A stretch of DNA of 64,000 nt, from the NCBI GenBank assembly GCA_947650285.1, contig CANTFL010000015.1:1-64000 (forward strand), read 5' to 3'. Each line of letters begins with the position of its first letter. Position 1 is the first letter of the stretch. Source of the DNA: Hyaloperonospora brassicae. Taxonomy: Eukaryota; Oomycota; Peronosporomycetes; Peronosporales; Peronosporaceae. The position numbers were made by a program, and so were the translations under genes. Shown here piece after piece: positions 33,501 to 45,984 of this stretch. The notes under the pieces are model-generated. The model did not search any database and was not told where the DNA came from. It worked only from the letters and a program-made list of their open reading frames with translations.

Positions 33501-36500
33501 GTTATTGCAGCTTGGACTGCCGATCGTTCTTTGTGGCGATGAGAAGGAGCCACCAGTTGACGCTGATGTTGGCATACGACCTGAGCTTGGAGTAGAAGCG
33601 TTGAGGGCTGATGGACAGCAAGCAGTCGCGGATGCAGTTGTTGACCCGATTTATTGTATCCCTGACGACCGGGTGAACCACACCGCACAGGAGCTCGGCC
33701 TGTTTGAACGTGCTCAGGCTGCCGACATCTTCTCCATGGGCTGTATCGCTGCTGAGCTGTACACACACAAGCCCGTGTTCTCGCGGCGGTCTCTAGCAGA
33801 CTATCTCGATGCTTACTCGAAACAGCAGCAACAGCAGCAGCAAGACACGTCTAAAAACGTGACACCTCAAGCGGACGGCTGGATCGCGGGCATATTGGCT
33901 GCCCAATGCAGCCGCGCAAAAGTCTCGCAGCAACAGCTTCCGTGGAACTACGCGCTGTCGGAACGGCTCGTTGGGTTACCGCTCAATCTGAAGCAAGCAG
34001 TGCTCGATATGCTCCATCCAGATCCACGCGAGCGACTGCTTCTCGCACGTGAGATTGACGGGTTTGATGCCGCAGTGCTGGACGACCCGACGTGCGCTGC
34101 GAGGAGCGAGGCTTGCGTACCGTCGACACGGTCGCTGAACACATTTCGCGCGGCTCCGTCTGCACTCTTTCCAAAAGACATGGTGCTTGTGTACAAGTTC
34201 CTGACCAAGCTGCACAGCATCCCGGAGCGCGACTGGCATGCCCGCTTCACTGCTGCCAGGCGACTGCTGTCATCGCTCGCTGGCTTGTCGGAAACCCTTT
34301 TTCGCGTGGCAATGCCAGAACTAGTGCGCTTCTTCCGAGCACGGTCGCACACAGAGACCATTCGCGCAGAACAGGTGACGGCGGCTGTCATCTTCTTGCT
34401 TCCTGAGATGGCACGGCAACTCGGACGTGAACGAGCTCGCACTGAGTTGCTGCCCGATGTCGTGCGGGTCTACGAGAGCAGTGAGCTGGGGCGCTCCTCC
34501 TTTCTGCGGTGTTGTCTGGGAGCACCGAGCGTGTTGCTCTCGCTCTTGCGTGCGTTCGGAGCTGCTGTGGTCCTCGACAGTATCGTTCCTGTCGTGCTGG
34601 AGTGGCTTGTGCCACCTGTAGCAGCCGACACCGATGCAGACTCGAGAGCGTCATCCACGTCGCTGTCCTCCCGGTCACCACTGCCATTTGCAGCCGAGTC
34701 AGCAGCTCTCACTGCCGTAACGTTTGGCGAGTTGTCGTCGTCAGCGATGTTGGGCCCGTCCCTCACTGCCAAGTACGTGCTGCCGTTGTTGCTGACGCAG
34801 CTGGGCCACGTGAAGAATCGCTGGACGCACTTGGCCGACTGCAAGACGCTTCGCCGGACTGACAACAAAGGCAGTGGGGCACCTGCGCTCACCGAGGACA
34901 GCGAATCGCACCGAAGCGCCGAGTTCCACATCACGTTCGTGTCCAAATCCAAGCTGTACGAGTCGCACCACGTCGCCGACGCAGTGTTGCACGTGTGCCG
35001 CGAGTTGGGCGACTTTCCCATGGCGAAGATGCTGTTGCCGCGACTGCTGGAAGTGCTGCCACGACTGGTTGCGCTCGCTGAGAAGATCGGCTCCGTACGC
35101 ATCGAAGGCGTTCCCGTACGTGGCAATCGCTCGCGCTTGGGACCTGCGCTTGCTTGTAGGTCGTTGCGCCACTGACGTCTCGTGTTGTGCATGTGCTCGA
35201 CAATGCTGTTTCCAGGAAGAGCTGGCGCGCGAGATCTACGTGTTGCTGCGCGTTTTGCGGCACGTGATCCGGAGCTTGAACGACACGAGTTCGCTGCAGG
35301 ACCTCCTGTCCCGACGCTCGCGCAGTAACCTCATGGAGCTCTTGAAGCAAGCGGCTCCGCCGTTCCTGCATCCGCGCATGGCGACCGCTGTGATCGCAGC
35401 TGCTACCTCTGGTGCCCCGCCAGCTGCATCGTCGACGCACGCAACAAGCACTGCCAGCTCGACCAAGAAGAACGTGCTGCGCAGTCTCCACTTCCTCAAG
35501 GAAGCCGACCACCGCAGCCTGCGCGCGTTCACGGCCGTAGGCCTCGCGCGCACGATCGCCGCCGTGTGTCAGAAGCTCGGGGCCGACGCGACCGTCGCAG
35601 ACAGCGCCGCCATCAGCGGCCTCAACGCGTTCCTCAAGCGATGCAGCGACGTCTACGCCGAGCTCGAAGTGTCCAACTTCCAGTGGGATCTCGCCAGCGA
35701 GTTGGTCAGCGAACTCTGCGTGCCGCTGCGCACGCTCTTGGGCAAAGAGCTCTTCAACCGGCAGTTCCCCATCGTGGCCAGCAGCTCCGTGCTCCAGTTG
35801 CTGCTGCTGCCGCTGAGCAGCAGCAGCGCCGACGTCGGCATGAGTCGCACCGGCGGCTTCAGCAGTCGCGTCGCGAACAACGACCAGCGGAACGTCAGTG
35901 CGCTGGACGACCGCTTGGCGCAGTCGCAGACTCCGCGACGACCACAGGTACCCGTGACAGAAGACGCGGCCGACGACGACGACATCGGCGGCGTTGACGA
36001 CAATGACGTTGACGAGGACGACGAACTCGACGACGACGACTGCGGTCCTGCGGGACCGACGACACCTCCAGAAGAAGACGGCCGACTGCCGCACGCGCCC
36101 GAGTTGCTGCGCTTTGCGTACCACGCGGTCCGTCTGCATTCCGTGCGGGCCACGAGTTTCCTCGGCGTGCCATCGCACGTGCTCACGGGCCACCGCGCGG
36201 CCCACTTTGAGACGGCGCTCCGCAACGAAGTGGCGCTCTTGACGGACGCGCGGCGCCAGCGCAAAGTGGCGGCGACGCACGCGGCCGACCGCGCGACCGC
36301 CGACGCCGTGTGGCTCCGCCCGCGCGTGCGGCAGCTGTTTGAAGCGCGACACGCCGACCCGCCCGCAGGACCGCACAACGGCAATGGCGGCTCGAGCGGC
36401 GTGCCCGGCCGGTCGTGGGCGCTCCAGGGAGAGGTCCGGCAGTCGCTCAAAGCGCACTCGAGCGCCGTGCGGTGCGTGAGCGTCGACGCCGACGAAGAGC

Positions 36501-37522
36501 TGCTGTTGACCGGCAGCCGCCACGGCTCGTGCCGCGTGTGGCGGCTGGCCGGCCACCCCGTGCAGGCGCGCGCCGCGGCGCCGACCGGCGGGTTCGACGG
36601 CCGGCCGATCCTCTTTGTCGCGCGCACGGGCCGCGCGGCCGCCCGACCGCTGAGCCGCAGCGCCGGCGGACCCGTCGACGGCCTGGCCGCTGCGGCCTCG
36701 GCGGCCGGCGTGCTGCTCTGGGACCTCGAGACGAGTCACGTGCGGCTGCGGCTGCCGTGCGCGGCCCCGCACGAACCGCTTGTGTCCATGGCCACGACCG
36801 TCCCGGCGGTCGACGTGGCGGTCGCGACGCCGCGCCGCGTCCTGTGCCTCGACGTTCGCTGCGGGCCGCGCGTCGTGGCCGACTGGGGCGCCGACGCCGG
36901 CCGCGTCGCGTCGCGAATGCTCCCGTCGGCCGCACGGCTCCACCTGTCGGTCGTTGCGCCGCTCGCGACGCACGACGCGGCCGCGTACGTCGCGCTGGGC
37001 ACTGCCAGTGGACATCTCGTGCTCCTGGACGCGCGCACGGGCCGTCACGTGGCCAAGTGGCAGGCGCTCGACGCGCACGTCCGCGTCGTGTCGGTGCTGC
37101 AGCTCTCGACGTCGCTCGTGCTCGTCGTGGGCGCCGAGAAGGACGCGCGCGTGTGGCGGGTACGAGCGCCGCTGGACGACCGCCACGGCGGACTGCACCC
37201 CGAGCTCTACGCGACGGTCCACGGCGTGCCCGAAGGCGTGACCGCGGCCCAAGTGTCGGTCCACAAGGCGCTCGACACGACTGTGCTGTACGTGGCGAGC
37301 GGCGCGCGCGTCTACTGCGCGCAGCTGCCGACTGCCGACCACAACCAGCCGCTGCCGCTGGTCGTACGAATGGAAGCCTGGCAGCTCGCGGACGTCGGCA
37401 GCAGCACTGCCTCGAGCCGGAGCAGCAAAAGCCGCGCCGTGGCGTCGGCGATCGCTGTGCTGCCGCTGCGTCAGGTCGTACTACTTGGCGCCGACGACGG
37501 CTGCCTCAAGAGCGTCGTGTGA
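30573..37522 (+). CDS. WDR81/GFS12-like protein: kinase-like, BEACH and WD40 domains
   Basis: Exons are 30573-30923, 31090-35115 and 35216-37522, all in phase 0, giving 2227 residues. Intron 1 has GTGCGT, a CTAAC branch site near 31013 and no AG before the acceptor. Intron 2 is GTACGT...TTTCCAG (100 nt). BEACH domain proteins act on endosomes and vesicle traffic; WDR81 in animals and GFS12 in plants combine the same parts. The BEACH domain spans about 317-509, from [16 protein letters not shown] to [10 protein letters not shown] kinase-like segment ([23 protein letters not shown], about 240) precedes it. A kinase C-lobe-like segment ([21 protein letters not shown] to [10 protein letters not shown]) follows at about 990-1110. 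No HRD or DFG motif is visible, so it is a pseudokinase. A Ser-rich linker, helical repeats (1110-1600) and C-terminal WD40 repeats (about 1864-2225, with [21 protein letters not shown]) complete it. Confidence 0.9.
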
Positions 37523-37748
37523 GGCCGTGCGTGCAAGTGCAGGGCGGAGGAAGGCGTCGCTTGTACGACAGCGACGACGGCCGTGGTCGCGCACGTACAA
37601 AAGAGACAGCCCGTCGTACAAACACGAACCCAGCACGAGCAAAGCATGTACCACACGAAAAAGCGCTTTGTATTTGCAGCAATGTGCCGGCGGCGGCTGA
37701 GCCTGTGTCACGACAAGACAAAAGCCGGCAGCTGCCGTAAAAAGCACG

Positions 37749-38024
37749 TTATTCGTTCAGCCCCTTGGCTTCGTTGACGACGTTCTTGTGCATCGTTGCG
37801 ATCTTGCGGCGGTGCAGCTGCCAGTCGGCGCCCGCGTCCTCTTTGTAGCGGAAGAGGTCCTGGCGGTTCTTCTTGTTCCAGTTCACGTCCGGGTGGCCCG
37901 ACAGGTAGCGCACGCACTGCGCTGTGCAGAGCGCCGAGGCGACGACGCAGGTCACGAGCACGGGCCACGTGCCCTTGTCGCCGAGCCATCGCTTGGTCGC
38001 GGTCTGCGCGGCGCGTCCGGCCAT
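37749..38024 (-). CDS. B12D / complex I MLRQ-like mitochondrial membrane protein
   Basis: This 91-residue protein starts at the ATG of MAGRAAQ; the frame stays open upstream only to a TTG. A single transmembrane helix (WPVLVTCVVASALCTAQCV, about residues 18-36) follows a basic N-terminus. It is followed by HPDVNWNKKNRQDLFRY, the P-D-V...K..R signature of the B12D family, which includes the NDUFA4-like MLRQ subunit linked to respiratory complexes. The C-terminal half is charged. It is convergent with the BEACH gene (226 bp between stops) and divergent from the TMEM42-like gene. Complex membership is inferred from the family. Confidence 0.72.
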   Translation of the reverse strand: MAGRAAQTATKRWLGDKGTWPVLVTCVVASALCTAQCVRYLSGHPDVNWNKKNRQDLFRYKEDAGADWQLHRRKIATMHKNVVNEAKGLNE

Positions 38025-38944
38025 TTGAGGTCGAGAGGAGGCGATGGAGGAGGACGACGGGCGCAAGAGGCGGAGAAAAAAGCGGTTTGGGGGAACCACT
38101 TGATGCAAATTGCAGAGTGAGGCGCAGGGGGAGTGGGTGTCGGTGTGGGTTTGTGTGGTGGCCGGACAGGCGGAGGCAGCTCATGTATACCATACGTTCT
38201 CTCCCTGTGAGACTTGATCGTGGGAGAAGAGCGCAGTGCGTCTAGGGCTGCTATGCTGTGTCTGCAGAGGTTGCTGAAGACAAAGAACAATCGAAAGATT
38301 TGGGGGTGGAAAGTGAGGCGTCATCAGCTTTTTTGTTTTTTGGATCAGATGCGGATCCGCTGGAAACGCGTTCATCAACGGCTCGAAACATGCAGTGCGG
38401 GGATCCCTTATCCTGTTTTTGACCACGAAATCGGATAACAAAGAGCTTCTGACGCCAGACGCGTGCTCCGGATGTGTGGCGGAGTCTTTCGGACCCGCCT
38501 GGACTTCAGTTGACTTGCCAGTAGATAAGAATGAAGCAGACCTCGATCTTCCGACGCTGCGTTTCGTTTCAATATGTCGATCGATCCGATGCTCCGCTTG
38601 GCGCAGTGCTCGACTTGGCGCAAAAGGTTTACCGCGACAACAAACTACTGCCAAACAAACAGCTGAGACGTTATCAGTGGCAGTTCACACGAAGTGGATG
38701 TCGCAGCAGAGCAGAATGTGCGAGCAAACGTGCGGCCAATTATCAGTGCATAAGCACAGGTCAAGTGTCAGCATTGACATGTAAACGAACAAAAGGTGGC
38801 GAATGAGCTGCAATTTCCATAGTCGTGCGAAGTTATCGATCGCTCGTTTTGCACGGACCGCAAAAGCAAATTAGCAGTGGCGCAACATAAGATCGGCGCT
38901 CGTCGCGCACTAAACGCTCCTCGCTGTCAATTAGCGCGCTCGCC
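38025..38944. other. Divergent intergenic region
   Basis: This stretch separates the B12D-like gene (leftwards) and the TMEM42-like gene (rightwards). A plus-strand open stretch (38531-38806) has no domain I recognise. It probably holds both promoters; no clear core element was identified. Confidence 0.4.
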
Positions 38945-39439
38945 ATGCGACACAGGTGCGCTATTGTTTTTACCGCGCTCTCGTCACCGTTATGACCTCT
39001 CTCGTCTCGTTCTCGTTCTGCATCAAGTGCGCTGGCTGGCTCCTTTGCTGCCCTCGCCGGTCTGTTGGGCAAACTCGGCGCTGACAGTGGCTCGAGCGCA
39101 CTGCACCTCATTGAAACGCAGTGTCTGGCATCGTCTCTATCCGAGTCGTGTGCCCTATTGACTTTTGCCGCGCGTCTGCTGTGTCTCGCGCTCATGCTCG
39201 GCGCGAATGGGCTCATGCTCCGGTGCTTTGTCAAAGGGCTGCACGAGACAGACTCACTCACGGCCACCGTCACGAGCGCAGCTGTGAACTTTGTGCTCGC
39301 AGCTGCTGGCGGCGCATTGTTTTTCCAGGAGCAGTTGTCAATCCGCTGGTGCGTTGGGGCGTTCCTCGTGGTGTCCGGGATCGCGCTGCTACTGTATGGA
39401 GAGCGGAGTGAAGGAGACGAGAAAGCCAAGCGGGAATAG
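38945..39439 (+). CDS. TMEM42-like membrane protein (EamA/DMT-type)
   Basis: The main open frame lacks an ATG at its 5' end and begins in the middle of a transmembrane helix. I propose a tiny first exon 38945-38955 (ATGCGACACAG), a 72-nt intron 38956-39027 (GTGCGC donor, C/T-rich tract, AAG acceptor) and exon 2 39028-39439. This gives 140 residues beginning MRHSALAGSFAALAGLLGKL. Four hydrophobic segments follow the half-size drug/metabolite transporter plan: SALAGSFAALAGLLG, LTFAARLLCLALMLGANGLML, LTATVTSAAVNFVLAAAGGAL and WCVGAFLVVSGIALLLYG. The tail is charged. Substrate is unknown for this family. The main exon is solid; the first exon is inferred from splice signals and frame. Confidence 0.7.
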
Positions 39440-39490
39440 AAACACGGACGTCATTGTAGTGTGCAAGCTGGCCAGACTCTTCTTCCTTCT

Positions 39491-39516
39491 CCTCTCTCTC
39501 TCTCTCTCTCTCTCTC
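39491..39516. repeat. CT microsatellite
   Basis: A run of about 12 CT units lies between the convergent ends of the TMEM42-like gene and the EF-hand-like gene. Confidence 0.9.
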
Positions 39517-39566
39517 TTCTTGGTTTGTTGGGCTGTTTCTGCTACATTCCCTTTGCGTCAACCGGT

Positions 39567-42500
39567 CTAGTTCAAGTCGTCAGGGAGCCCGTTGCTGCCG
39601 CAGACATTGACGGCAGCTGGCCAGTGGTTCAGCTCAGCCAACTCGAGCCACGAGTGCGACGGGTAGCCGGATTCGCTGAACCAGTCACTAAAGGCACGAA
39701 GCGACACTGCTGTGTCCGAGTTCAAATCTGCAGCGTCTGTCGACGATTCGGCATACGACTGCAAGACGGCGTCGGCGCCGAGATCGGCAGAGTAGCGCGC
39801 GATCTCGGCACTCAGCGAACTGCTGATGCCGTAGAACGCCATCAAGAAGCACGTGAGGCTCGACTTGATGGTCTTTACCTTCACCGTTTCACATGCCGCT
39901 TTCTCATTCTTGTCTTCGCCCTCTCCAGCATTCTTGTCGTCGTCGTCGTCGTTCATCAGTGACGCACAACACTGGAGCTTCTCAAACATCGAACCTTTGC
40001 AAACAACCAGCAAACCACATATCGCCGCACTGATGTCCACGGACCCCTCGGGCTCGTCATCGTCCGCATCTTCGCTTGCACTTTGTCCATCTTCATTGTC
40101 AGACGCAGGTTCGTGCACGAACACACCGAGTAACGAGTGGAGCATCTCCACCGTCTCGTCATTCAACGATCCAACTTGACCGTCCGATCCGCTTGACGGC
40201 ATCGCTACATGCAATGTTTCACATACTGTCTGCAGTGTGCCCAGAAACACGCTGCGACGCGTCAGCACTGTACCAGTGCTGTTGGCAGCGGAAGCACCCA
40301 GCGCTTTCAGAACAGCGTCCCGTAGCTCCCACGAGGTCGCTGTGTGCAATTGCGTTTGCCGCAAGAACAGCTTGAGCGTGGAGATTTCCTCACTGAAAAA
40401 CTGCAATTCGGCGGCATCCTTTGCAACGGCGAACACCATAGCGGGGCCGTCTGAGCAGAGACTTGTAGCGCTGGCAGATTCGCGGGAGCTCGGTTTTAGA
40501 TCCGGACCTGGAGTCGGAAGATCACGGACGAATGGCGCTGACACAATGTCACTCTGACGCACTTGTCTCCTTCGCGTTGCGGGCTTCACTGAGTGGTGAA
40601 GTGGTTGCATAGGCTCCACTGTCATGGAAGCGGTGGTAGAAATCGGGCCGCGGTTTCGCGATCCCATGAAAGGGGCAGCACGACTGCTCTGGAACGCGGA
40701 AGCAATGCTAGGGGCGGACGATCCCATCAACGGATCCTGGAACTCTTGCTGCTGCTGCCACTTGCTGCCATCGAGAAGCTCCACCCACGAAATCAGCTGG
40801 TAGCCACCCGTGTTATACCACTCGCCAAACTGCTCGAACGTCACACGCGCCCGCGTGCGTGCACTGCCATAAGCAGATGGACCAGTGCCTGCAGTCCCGC
40901 TTGTATCGCCGGTGTTAGATACATCCGTCATAAGATCGCCCATCGCTTCTTCGATGAAATCGTCCGCCTCCACGTAAATCTTTTCCAATCCGAGGCGATA
41001 TGTCCCGTCGCTGAGTGCCATAAGCGCCAGCAGAAATGACCGCAAGTAGATGAACAAAACCGAATGTGGAAGCGCATTCACCTCGGCTACCGATGGCGGT
41101 GGAGCCTGACGAGCCGTGCCACCTCGTGTCTTTCTCTGCGCAGCTGATGTGAAATCGCGGGTACTAGGGAACCCGAACGAGCCAACATTCATCGAATATT
41201 GACTGCCCTGAACACTGTCGAGTCCGAAACCGAGTCCTCCCGTAGCCGTACTTTGTGCTCCGAATCCACCTAAGCCGGCGGAGGTGCTGTAAGGCACCGG
41301 TGCATAACTCGCAAGTGTCTTGTGCCGCTGCTGCCGCATTCTCGTTATGAAGTCAAATGCCAACGAGAGTTTCTGGCTTTTGGAGCCTTTGCCCAGAATG
41401 CTCAAACCGCACGCAAGTTCCAGGGCATTCACACGACCACAACGCTTGCGGTCAAACACGTTGAACAGGCGTGAGAGTAGCTTGGATGACGTCTGTTGCG
41501 CCTTCTCGGACATGTTGTCCTTGGATACCAGACTGCGCACACATTCGTAGAAGTTTGCGCGCGTCAACACAAGATAAGCTCCTTCATCTTCTTCAACAGC
41601 AGCGTACGAGTACATCTGGCCCCGCCGACTCTGTGTGCCAACGGCCTTCGACATCTTTAGCGCCTCCTCAGCTGACGGGGTAGCATAAGCCAGTAGTGCA
41701 TCATACACTTTGCTTACACTCAGCTCGCTAAGCTTCGTCGAGCGTAGCATGAACAGATACGTCGATATGTCGCTCTCTGTGAAGTGCAAAATGTTGCCTT
41801 CTTCAAGCATGTCGAAAGCGCACAGCAGCGGTTTCTCGCGCTTGCTCGCCTCAAAAGCTTCTTTGGCCGGCCACTTCGACAGATCGAGGAGCTCCAACCA
41901 CGGACAGTCCATATACCCTCCTGCTGCATACCATGCAGCGAACTCAGCAAGACTGATGATGTCCGGACGTTTACATCTAGCCTCACAGAATAACTTAGAT
42001 ACAACAACGCCAGCTGCACGCTCGGCGGCCGAGTTGTTACTACAGGATCTAGAAGAACCTGTGTGGTTCGAGCTGCCGCGTGCAGCATCGTAGCTCGAGA
42101 AAGCAAACAACACCACTAGGATAGACTTCAGCATCTCAAATAGTCGGCGCCGAGAAACGTGCCCGTTTCCATGTGACGCAAACAGCTTGAACAACACGCT
42201 CAGCTTAGCGCTCTTCGTTGTGCCGCAAAACACGCACATGCCCGCGACAAGATGTACAATCTCAACGGATGTAGTGCTCGTGCCCACCCCACTGGCAAAC
42301 AATCCACTTTGGTTCTCGCTTTCGTCAATGCTACCATTTCCAGTAGATTCACCACCCTGCGATATACTCTCTTTTTCGAAAAATGTAAAGATACGCAGCA
42401 AGTGGAACGAAAGGAATTCCTGGTCCTCGTCCGACAGCTCGTCGCGCGGCACGAGGCTGCGCATGGCACGCAGATAACCCAACTTAGTCAGCGAGCGGTT

Positions 42501-45500
42501 CTGTGCGTGCTTCTTCAGCAAATGCACGAGTTCGCCACACGTCATACGACTCAGGTTCATGCGTTCCGAAATCGTGTAGACAATAGCAACATCTTTCAAG
42601 CGGATGCGTAAGGTCGTGTTGTCGAAAGTTGTCATCTTGAACTGCAATGCCACTGAAGACAGATCTTTTGCTGCAGTTGCCGATGCTGTCGGGGATGTGA
42701 TGAGATTCGCAATGCCACTGACGGCATCCATGCCTGCTTCAACGGCATAACGATCGGTAGTCCCGAAGCCGGTAGTGTCAAGTATCGCCATGCTCGATTC
42801 AGGCATATTTGGCACCAACGATTCATTTACGCGGTTCGAACTCTCGTTAGACGACACCGTATCGTTAGAAGATCCCGAGCCAGTGTCTTCGGATTCCATT
42901 CGCGTGGCGTTTTCCAGCGCATGCTGTTGCCGACTGATGTATCGAAGAATTGCACTAGACACCGAACGAGGCACCTCTGGCCATTTTTTCGTGTCCAGCA
43001 GCTCAACCCACGCGATGATTGTGTAACCGTGCTTCGAGTACCACACAGCGAATTCTTCGAACGACACGACGCCTCCGCGAATAAATGCGCTCCCAGCTCC
43101 AGCACCTGATGCGCGTGATGCGGCGCCGACGAGATGAAGACTGGTGTCACCCGGAAATGACCCGCGGTGTTCATAACGTTCTTGACCTCGGTGATGCAAT
43201 CGACCCCTATTCGAGGCCGCGTCGGCGGGTGTAGCGACGTCCAAACTACGTCGCTGACCGTCATATTGCATATTTGGTACCGACCGTCGAGTGCTAAACG
43301 TCTTGTCGGTGTCTTTGAAAATGCGATCGGCAATTTCGATCGCAGTCGTGTCTGCCACACTAGCAATAGCCTCAGCAGACAGCTCGGAACCATTGCCCAA
43401 AGCCAACAGCATGGTCAAAAAGGACCGCAAATACTTCCACATCTCACGGCGAGTAAGACAGCCGTCTCCGTCAGCGTCAAAGAGTCGGTAGGCAAATGCC
43501 AGCTTTTCACTCTTCGAGCCCGCACAAAAGATCGTGAAAGCAGCCACGAACTCTACTAAATCGATCTTGCCCGTCCCGCCACGGTTGAACGCGAAAAACA
43601 AACGGCTGAGAATATCTGCAGCCATCTTCACTTCCTTTCCGCGGCTCACACCCCGTGGCGCAACGCGGGTGTTGCTATTCGCAACAAACGCAGCTGCCAC
43701 GCTAGGAGATATATCCACAGGCAATAGATTTTCCACACATTTGTCAAATGTCCGCTTCTCGATAGACATAGATAGCTGATCGTCCATATACGGCTCAAAC
43801 GCGTCATACACTTGGTACAATTGCACCTGATTGAGCTTCAGCACTCGCTGCAATTCAAAGAACTGGATCAAATCGCCGTTGTCGTAGCTCAAACTCATCA
43901 GCGGGAGCTCGGTCACTGCATCGTTGCCGGCATCAAATGGCAAGTCGAATTCCAGCACAACCTCATTTTTTAGACAAATTGCCGGAAGCGTTGCAGGGAC
44001 GCTACTGCTGTTCGACGGCACAGCCGTGGAGGACGACTCAATCGACTCCGCAAACAGAGTCGCGTCTTTCTTCGTTGACATTGCTTCCTCCTCCTCCTCC
44101 TCATTTTCTTCGTCAATAACATCGGCAAACGTGAAGTATGGCTTCTTGACACCCAGATCTTCGTCGGACGCATCGACGGCATCGACGTCCACTTGGATGT
44201 TATTTGCCGTGTAATAATTGTTGCTGGCTACAACTGGGTCTACCGAACGAGTATCAAGACCCTCCAACGTAAACGAAGGTGACACAAACACCCACTTCCG
44301 AAGATCCAGCAACTCGAGCCAGCTCATTGCTTTGTAACCTCCGCCATTATACCACAATCCAAAGTCTTCAAAGGCGTATAAACCATCTTGCATGTCCGAA
44401 TCTGTGCGCTCGCGATCGCTATCAAGTCCATCCACATCGTCCTCGACATCTCCATTATCTACAGACGACGCTTCTGATCCTTTCCTGACCGCCGTCGCTC
44501 CTACCGTGCTCGTCATCTCCCTCTTCGCTATAAAAACTCTCCATAATGGTCTCCAAGATTTCTGTTTCTCCCTTGTCGACTACTCCCGCCAGAGAACCGT
44601 ACCGCAGCACAGCTTCAGCTGGAGGGGAGAAATGCAAAAGCGTGATCAGAACAGAGCGCAAGAACCTCCAAAGCTGCTGACGATTCAGACACCCTTTGCT
44701 GTCTGCGTCAAAATAGTGAAACGCAGCCGCGAGCTTGTCGCTTTTCGATCCCCACGCCATTAGACTAAAGCCAGCCGCTACCTCGAACGCGTCCACGGTG
44801 AGGCAGCTCGCAGGCAAAAACGACCGAAAGAGCGCAAGCATCACTTCCAAGAACGCGCTCTCCTCCATCAGATGCTGCTGGTCCGTCATGCTCAAGAGCT
44901 CTTCAATCGCTTCCAAAAACGTCTCTTCCTCAAGCAGACCATCGCCGGTGTGCTGGATAAACGTGTCGTACATTGTCTCGGGCGCCACGCGCGTAAACGC
45001 CGACTGCACCAGCAAATCATACAAATCCGCTGCTTGCTGCTCCCCAATCGTCAACACGCCGCCTTCGATGCTGGAAAAGCGAAAGCCCAGTGCTGTAGCA
45101 CCTTCTCCGCCCTCCTCTTCTTCGTCCTCCTCTACCTCTTCTCCTGCAACGTCCGACTCGCCAGTCAACGACGTCTGTTTCTCGGCTCCTGGCCAGTGGG
45201 CCATGTCCAGCAACTGCAGCCATGCGCCGCAGTCCTGCGGCCCGTCACTCGCCTCTTCGATCCACGGCCACACCTGCGTGTCAAACGCCAGCGACTCGTC
45301 TTCGCCTGCAGACTGCGCGGCCCATAGACGCGCTACGATCTCCTCGACGTCCACCGAGTGAATCGACGCGCGCACGTGCCGCTCCTCGTCGCTCGTCGTC
45401 TCGTCTGTCGCGAGATCAAACGCGGCCACGACCGACCGCCACAAACAGCGCAGCGCCACGCGCACATTTTCCGCCGTCACGCGCCCGTCAGCGTCTTCTT

Positions 45501-45984
45501 CTACTTCCGCTCTACTGCCACACGTGCGTCGACTAAAGTCCACCGCCGTCGCCACTTTGCGCCTGACGTCGCCCGGCACGAGCACGAGACAGCCACTGGC
45601 CACGTGTGTCCATCGCCTCTGCTTCTCGTCTGTGCCTGTAACTGCACCAAAGAGCCGCACAAGGGCCTCGTGCAGCTGCGGTTGCTGCTGTTCGTCGCAT
45701 GTCGCAGGCGTCATCAGGTCCAGCAGCGCCGGCAACGTGAGCTCCGCGTCACCGGCTGTCCGATCGCGGACGGCGCTCGCGAACGTCGCGAGACTGCGGC
45801 AACAGGGGGCGAGCGGCGCGACGACGAGCGCGTTGCGCACGTGCCACGCGCGCGCGGTCTGCTGTCGTGTGAGGAGCGGCAGTTCAGTGCGCGCACACAG
45901 AGGCGATGCGGTGGCGTCGGGGAGTGCGCCATCTGCGACATGCGGTGCTGCTGCGCGCATTGCCTGCGTGGGCGTGTTGACCAT
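39567..45984 (-). CDS. Giant protein of six repeated EF-hand-like modules
   Basis: The ATG at 45984 begins MVNTPTQAM; the protein is about 2120 residues. Six modules of about 290-440 residues each end in a signature W-[YF]-x3-GY-x4-W-[LV]-E-L-x(3-6)-W. These lie near residues 256 (degenerate), 543, 983, 1349, 1719 and 2099, for example FGLWYNGGGYKAMSWLELL and FAVWYSKHGYTIIAWVELL. Each module also has a pair of EF-hand-like helices. Only one loop is fully canonical (DADGDGCLTRRE, near 43452-43479); DADSKGCLNRQQ near 44700 is close and the others are degenerate. Calcium binding is thus likely at one or two sites. The frame changes between about 44504 and 44450. A 46-nt intron GTAGGAG...CTGTAG would restore it, as would a single-base error. 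No signal peptide or membrane segment is seen. I know no named family with this repeat. Confidence 0.85.

Noticed and set aside
34931..37342. 803-codon minus-strand ORF
   Set aside because: It is a shadow of the WDR81-like exon 3 in very GC-rich DNA. Its composition is Arg/Ala/Val-rich with no domain, and the plus strand carries WD40 repeats and proper splice sites.
36415..37740. 441-codon plus-strand ORF, Arg-rich
   Set aside because: An out-of-frame shadow of the same exon; almost pure Arg, Ala, Gly and Pro.
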